From Lepisosteus oculatus (taxonomy: Eukaryota; Chordata; Actinopteri; Semionotiformes; Lepisosteidae): DNA of 64,000 bases. Position numbers and translations under genes: made by a program. Position 1 is the stretch's first letter. Each line of letters opens with the position of its first letter. The stretch covers positions 6,333,284 to 6,397,283 of the forward strand of contig NC_090712.1 of assembly GCF_040954835.1 (NCBI RefSeq), given 5' to 3'. Shown piece after piece: positions 59,564 through 64,000 of the stretch. The notes under the pieces were generated by a model. The model ran no database searches. It was not told the origin of the DNA and was given only the letters and a program-made list of their open reading frames with translations.

Positions 59564-62500
59564 CTAGAAAAGAAAAACAAACGCATAAAGAACCAATTCT
59601 TTAAACATCAATAAGCATCAGTGATTAATATCCCTTTTGCTTCTTCTGTTTTAACAGTGTGGTCACATTATATTGCTCAAACCTAAAGCAGCTCTGCAGT
59701 CTCAAAAAGCCCTTAGGAGGCAGTTTAGGTGGCATACAGGGTCTGTGTTCATGTACACTGTTCTGGTACCATGCATGACCTCAAACTGCAGGAGAGGGTT
59801 GAATCCATTTTCCCAATTGCAAATTATTATTTTCGTTAAGCCTCCTGGGTCCCGTGTCCACTCCATAGTGATGGAAAAGCTTTTTTTAAGTTTGAGGTCC
59901 TTGATGGCACCTGAATTGCAGAACAATACCACATGACCACTGGAGAGTGAGCCAGAGTGGGCCTGTATCAGGAAACTCCAGCTGGCCTGCAGAAGAAGTG
60001 CAGTGTGCTCGCGGAGACTCGGGTGACCAGGGGAGTGGTCACTGCTTGCGAACGCCATCAGCACACACTGGACTCCGCTCTCCTCTATGTCAGGCGCGCG
60101 TCGATACCTGGAGCGCTCCGACTCCAGCCTGCTCAGCGCACCCACACACAAGGGCCAGCAGGGACTTCACTGCGCGCTGCAGACAATGCAATAATTAGGT
60201 CACCTAATTAGTCTTTAAAGGCCTTTAGTGGAGATGTGGGGCATGAGTTATACCGTAATACAGATAAGGGTCCAGCTAGGTCAAGTTCAGATGGCATCAA
60301 AAAAGCTCCTAGGAGGAAATACAATTCCTCTTGTAAAGCTTCCTTACTGACCAAGCAGATTTCGTAGATAATGCCATATTTTCAGCAGCTGATGGTTAGG
60401 TAACAGTCTGTACAGATTAGTCCTGGAATGCTCACTGGGGGGAAACCCTCCAGGAACAGGATTGAGGAGCACAGCTCCAGAGCAAGACCTGCAAGGGCAG
60501 CTGCAGGTCCCTTCAGCCTCGTCTGCAGCCTGCCCACAGCGCCAGACAGGACAGGCGGCCAGCCGGTAGCAGGGCTCACCGTTTGCCAGAGGAGAAACCT
60601 CTGGAATAGTCTCAGCCTTATTCTGGAAGATCCCAGCCAACCCCGGGGCCACCCTGCTCCGTCTGACCTGTTACCTGCAGAGTTATGCGATGCCATTTAC
60701 CGCTGCCTTTAGAGTTTTGCTTTTTTTTTTTAAATTGGTCTACAGTGTCAAAGACAAAAAAAAAGAGGAAGACAGCCTAAACATTTCTGAAAAACAAGTC
60801 TGCATTCCAGATCGCATAATTCACTTGAGGATTTTACAAGAACTCATGGCTCAAAGCCTTGCACTGCCGATACTCTAAAAAAAATATATATATATACACA
60901 CGGAGAAACAAATATATTTTGACGGAAACCTCAAAACACCTCATGCACGCCTTGCTACATCACAGAGAGCCAGCAATAACCAAAGCCGCACGGTCAGATT
61001 TCTTGTGATCTGCGAGTGAGAGGAGCTCATGGATTCCCCCAGCTCAAAAATGGCACTCAGGCCTTGCCGCAGAGATCACGCCTGACCCAAGTCACCAGGA
61101 TGCCCTCAAATAATAGCTGTGTGCCTCAGGCTATCGTAGTCACAGTTATTTTCAAAAATAAATGAAATTGGGGGTAAAAACCTCAGAATCCATATTCCAC
61201 AAATATTTAATGACATGTTTCAGAAAGAAGGCAGACAGGGGAACTGAGCAAGACAGATCAATAACAAGCCATCAGGGATAACTGCCCCATGATCATTCAC
61301 TGGAACTTTTACTGCTAGAGCATTAGCAATTTAATTTTACACCAGACTGCAACTGCATAGGAGAGAGGGGAAAAAAAAAAAAAAAAACAGTGCCCAGTCA
61401 ATTTGCAAATGTTTGTTTAGGACAAGGTAGGTTTTGTATTAGAAACGCTGGCAGCTCCTCTGAAAAAAAAAAACCCACTAGTATTACAGTGTTCTTTTCA
61501 AATACCATCCAATCACTGAAAAAAAAAAAGTGTTGCGATTCAATCCCAATGGATTTTTTTCCCTTCCTGGCCTGTTGGAGTCCCGGTGAATGTCGAAATG
61601 GTACTTCCTGTGGGTGCCAGCCAAGATCTACAAACGGAGAGCGCCTTGGTTTAGAGCCAGTCATGTTCCCCAGGCAGAAGTGCATCCCTCTATTTAAATA
61701 TAATACTCGTTTACATAGCTGGAGCCAAGCTGCCGGATGCCAGATGAGACTGAAGACCTGCTCCACACAGGTAGACGTAAACAGAGCTGGGATTACTGTT
61801 ATTTCATCATGGGGGTTTCCCCCCCCCCGTTACAAAAAAATAGTTTTCCGAGGCAACATAAGGCTTAAAATGAGCACGACCGGATTGGGTTGTAATGTTA
61901 ACAGAATTTTTCTGCTTTAGTGCATGATTATGAAAAGCTAGCGTGGAACCTGCAAACTTTAGAGGTTTTACAAACCCGGCAAAATAACGTTCACAAACAC
62001 AGGAAAATACCATTGTAATCACTCGTTAGGGTTGAGCTGAGGTAACGGTAATTTCACAGAGATCTTCTTCAATGTTAAATAGGACCGGGATACTAAGAGT
62101 TTCAAGAATACAGTATTTTATAACCTGAAGGATAAAAATAGTGGACTTGGATTGAAAAATTCCTGTAATGAAGCCTTGTACTTTTTAAAAGTACAAATAC
62201 ATTTGTAACAGAACCAGAATTAAGGATAGAAAAAAATGCAAGAAATTTGACTTGTATTTGATCAACTGAATTGTGAAAGGCTACTTTATGCAAATGTACA
62301 ACGCGTATTTTCTACATGGATGGGGTTAGTGCTTACATTGGTCAGCTACAATAAAGACTTCCGGAACTGTTCAAGGGTACACATTGAAAAGAAGAAAAAA
62401 ACGTTACCTCGTGTGGGAAATTCCTGCCATGTCTCAAAAACTCACGCCTTAAGCTTCTTCAGTTTCATCGTTAACATTCAGGTTATGTAGTATTTGATAC

Positions 62501-64000
62501 ATTAAGAACCGGTCAAACCCATCCGTCTAAATACATATGAAGTGCTGCACAGAGAATGGCAGATTTATTTCCCTGGCTGCAGGATAAAACTCACTTGACG
62601 TGATCAAATGTTTGGCTTTCATGGAAACATGATAAAAAAAGCACTCCAGAAGTTGATGAAATAACTACGACGTGCTCTCTGGTCCTCTGCACTCAATCAC
62701 AAGAACACAGGCCCTGTATAGAACCTCTTTTCTCATTTCTTTGTTCCTTCCTGTAACCTTGCCAAAGTGCGTTTGCTGTTCTGAAGGCTCTTAGTGCGTG
62801 GGTCTGTTCTTTCTCCTGCATTCTGGCTTCTGATCATGTAGTTTATCAAACCGTTTCACACAACAGAGGCTAACAGCACAGTCGACCACAGCTACCTGCC
62901 ACAATCAGACAGCAGGCATTGCTCCGATAGCAGTTTGGACAAACTTAATTGGGCTGTTCTATAATTTCAGTAGACTCAATTAACATGAGGAGAACATTGT
63001 AATTTAAAGGTTTTGAACAACCGTCTTCTGAATTAATTTGTCTAACAGGTTGTGAAGAATGCAACTTGTCTAAACATTTGAACTTGCTGCTTCACGAGGA
63101 TATCCACAACATTTCTCATGTACAGTAAATGAGTATGATCAGAATCACCTTTATTTGCCAAGCACATTTCACCTACAAGGAATTTACTCTGGTGTATGTG
63201 GTGCTGCGAAACATTCCACCTATATCAAACAAACTGGCATTGTTAAGACAGTGCATAACTGGTTAAGCAAAAAGACAGCACTAGGAAAGAAGCGGTCCAG
63301 ACAGCAGGGAGTGCTGGTTTTAACAGGCCGGTAGCATCTTCCTGAGGGAAGTTTTATGGGTGGCAAGCTGAATTTCAATCTACACCCCTCTTGTTTATGA
63401 CAAGCACAGCGTGCATGTTTTTCTAATGGTAAAGATTATCGTGTTCAACAAAAATGTTTCCTCATTCATTTTGTAATGCATACGCAACCCTGGGACTCCT
63501 CACCAATCTCTCCTGCCTGCTTCTTTGCTCTTGAATTGTACACATTAAAATGCATGAGTAACATGGGAAACGGAACACTTCATATTAAAGGTTTTACATT
63601 GACTTTTAAGAAATCTATCCCTTTAAGGTTTTTCCCCCCAGTTAGAATGAATTATCTTACTAAACGCAGGGCCTAGAAACTCCTGGACTATTAACGAACG
63701 CAGTCACCACCGTGTCATTCAAGCTGCCCACACCAGCCCTGAACAGTTTCTGGGCTGGCCTTCCTCAGAGCTCAAAATTAATTGGTAGAATTTTTTTTCC
63801 CCCTCAAAGCGTTTAACTCCTTCCAGGATGGTCTGAAGACGCCTATAAAGACAGCGGTGTTCAGCGTTAAGACGCATAAATCCATTTGTTTCCAGGAGCT
63901 GAATGACTGATTCAGTTTCAGTGACGCAACTAAACACTTTGGCGAATCCAAAGAAGTTGCAGGTCGCACCGAGCGAGCAAGTGCAACAGGAAAGAGACTG
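59564..64000. other. Region 5' of GGPS1 coding exon 1
   Basis: No protein-coding exon is recognised. In human, ARID4B lies head-to-head with GGPS1 (recalled), but no ARID4B N-terminal exon is visible here. A CG-containing patch at about 60040-60190 has a donor-like CTCCAG/GTATCG on the minus strand near 60111 and could be the non-coding first exon of GGPS1. A dispersed repeat lies at about 63133-63420. A frame at 63719-63969 on the minus strand shows no recognised domain. Confidence 0.5.
63133..63420 (+). repeat. Probable dispersed fish repeat
   Basis: The stretch TGATCAGAATCACCTTTATT, followed by TGCCAAGCACATTTC and CTACAAGGAATTTACTCTGG, matches a common fish interspersed repeat of the CTTTATTGGCCAAGTA type as I recall it. 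Later sequence (GGTAGCATCTTCCTGAGGG) fits the same family. Class and limits are uncertain. Confidence 0.5.

Noticed and set aside
63719-63969. Minus-strand frame at the right edge as an ARID4B first exon
   Set aside because: It does not resemble the ARID4B N-terminus that I recall, nor any other known protein.
1-64000. Search for defence systems, prophage, operons or CRISPR arrays
   Set aside because: All recognisable genes are spliced vertebrate genes and no prokaryotic signals are present.

Overview
The window is vertebrate nuclear DNA, most likely from a ray-finned fish. It has long introns with GT-AG splice sites, four complete or partial vertebrate genes, and fish-type retroposons: a 5S rRNA-derived Deu-domain SINE, tRNA-derived SINEs, L2-like LINE pieces, and the GTTTGCATGTTCTCCC repeat family. 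I see no bacterial, phage, CRISPR or plasmid features. The species cannot be fixed from the sequence; gar/bowfin, sturgeon/paddlefish or an early-branching teleost all seem possible.

Layout: (1) 1-~12,060, plus strand: the 3' six coding exons of SRF, whose MADS-box exons lie off the left edge, and a long candidate 3' UTR. (2) ~12,060-14,600: a spacer holding a decayed L2-like LINE and a short inverted repeat. (3) 14,639-~25,640, plus strand: complete B3GALNT2 (12 coding exons, 493 aa) with a recognisable promoter (ZNF143-type site and inverted CCAAT box). (4) ~25,640-26,840: the convergent 3' spacer, with a duplicated segment flanked by exact 44-bp direct repeats. (5) 27,035-35,206, minus strand: complete TBCE (16 coding exons, 526 aa), with a probable U12-type intron. 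(6) 35,207-~40,900: gene-free spacer. (7) 41,112-59,533, minus strand: complete GGPS1 (3 coding exons, 299 aa), with introns of 11.3 and 6.2 kb. (8) 59,564-64,000: sequence 5' of GGPS1 with no identified gene.

The genes are unrelated housekeeping or regulatory loci: a transcription factor, an ER glycosyltransferase of the alpha-dystroglycan pathway, an alpha-tubulin folding cofactor, and an isoprenoid synthase. B3GALNT2-TBCE-GGPS1 in this relative orientation matches human 1q42 as I recall it. SRF, on human chromosome 6, is the unexpected neighbour. I found no new multi-gene system. The best leads are at gene-structure level: an extra Gln-rich exon in SRF, the U12-type intron in TBCE, tandem in-frame acceptors in TBCE, a repeat that seems to form a 3' splice site of B3GALNT2, and the flanked duplication at 25-26 kb. 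All exon models were joined by hand from splice sites, reading phase and recalled human protein sequences; no alignment was run.
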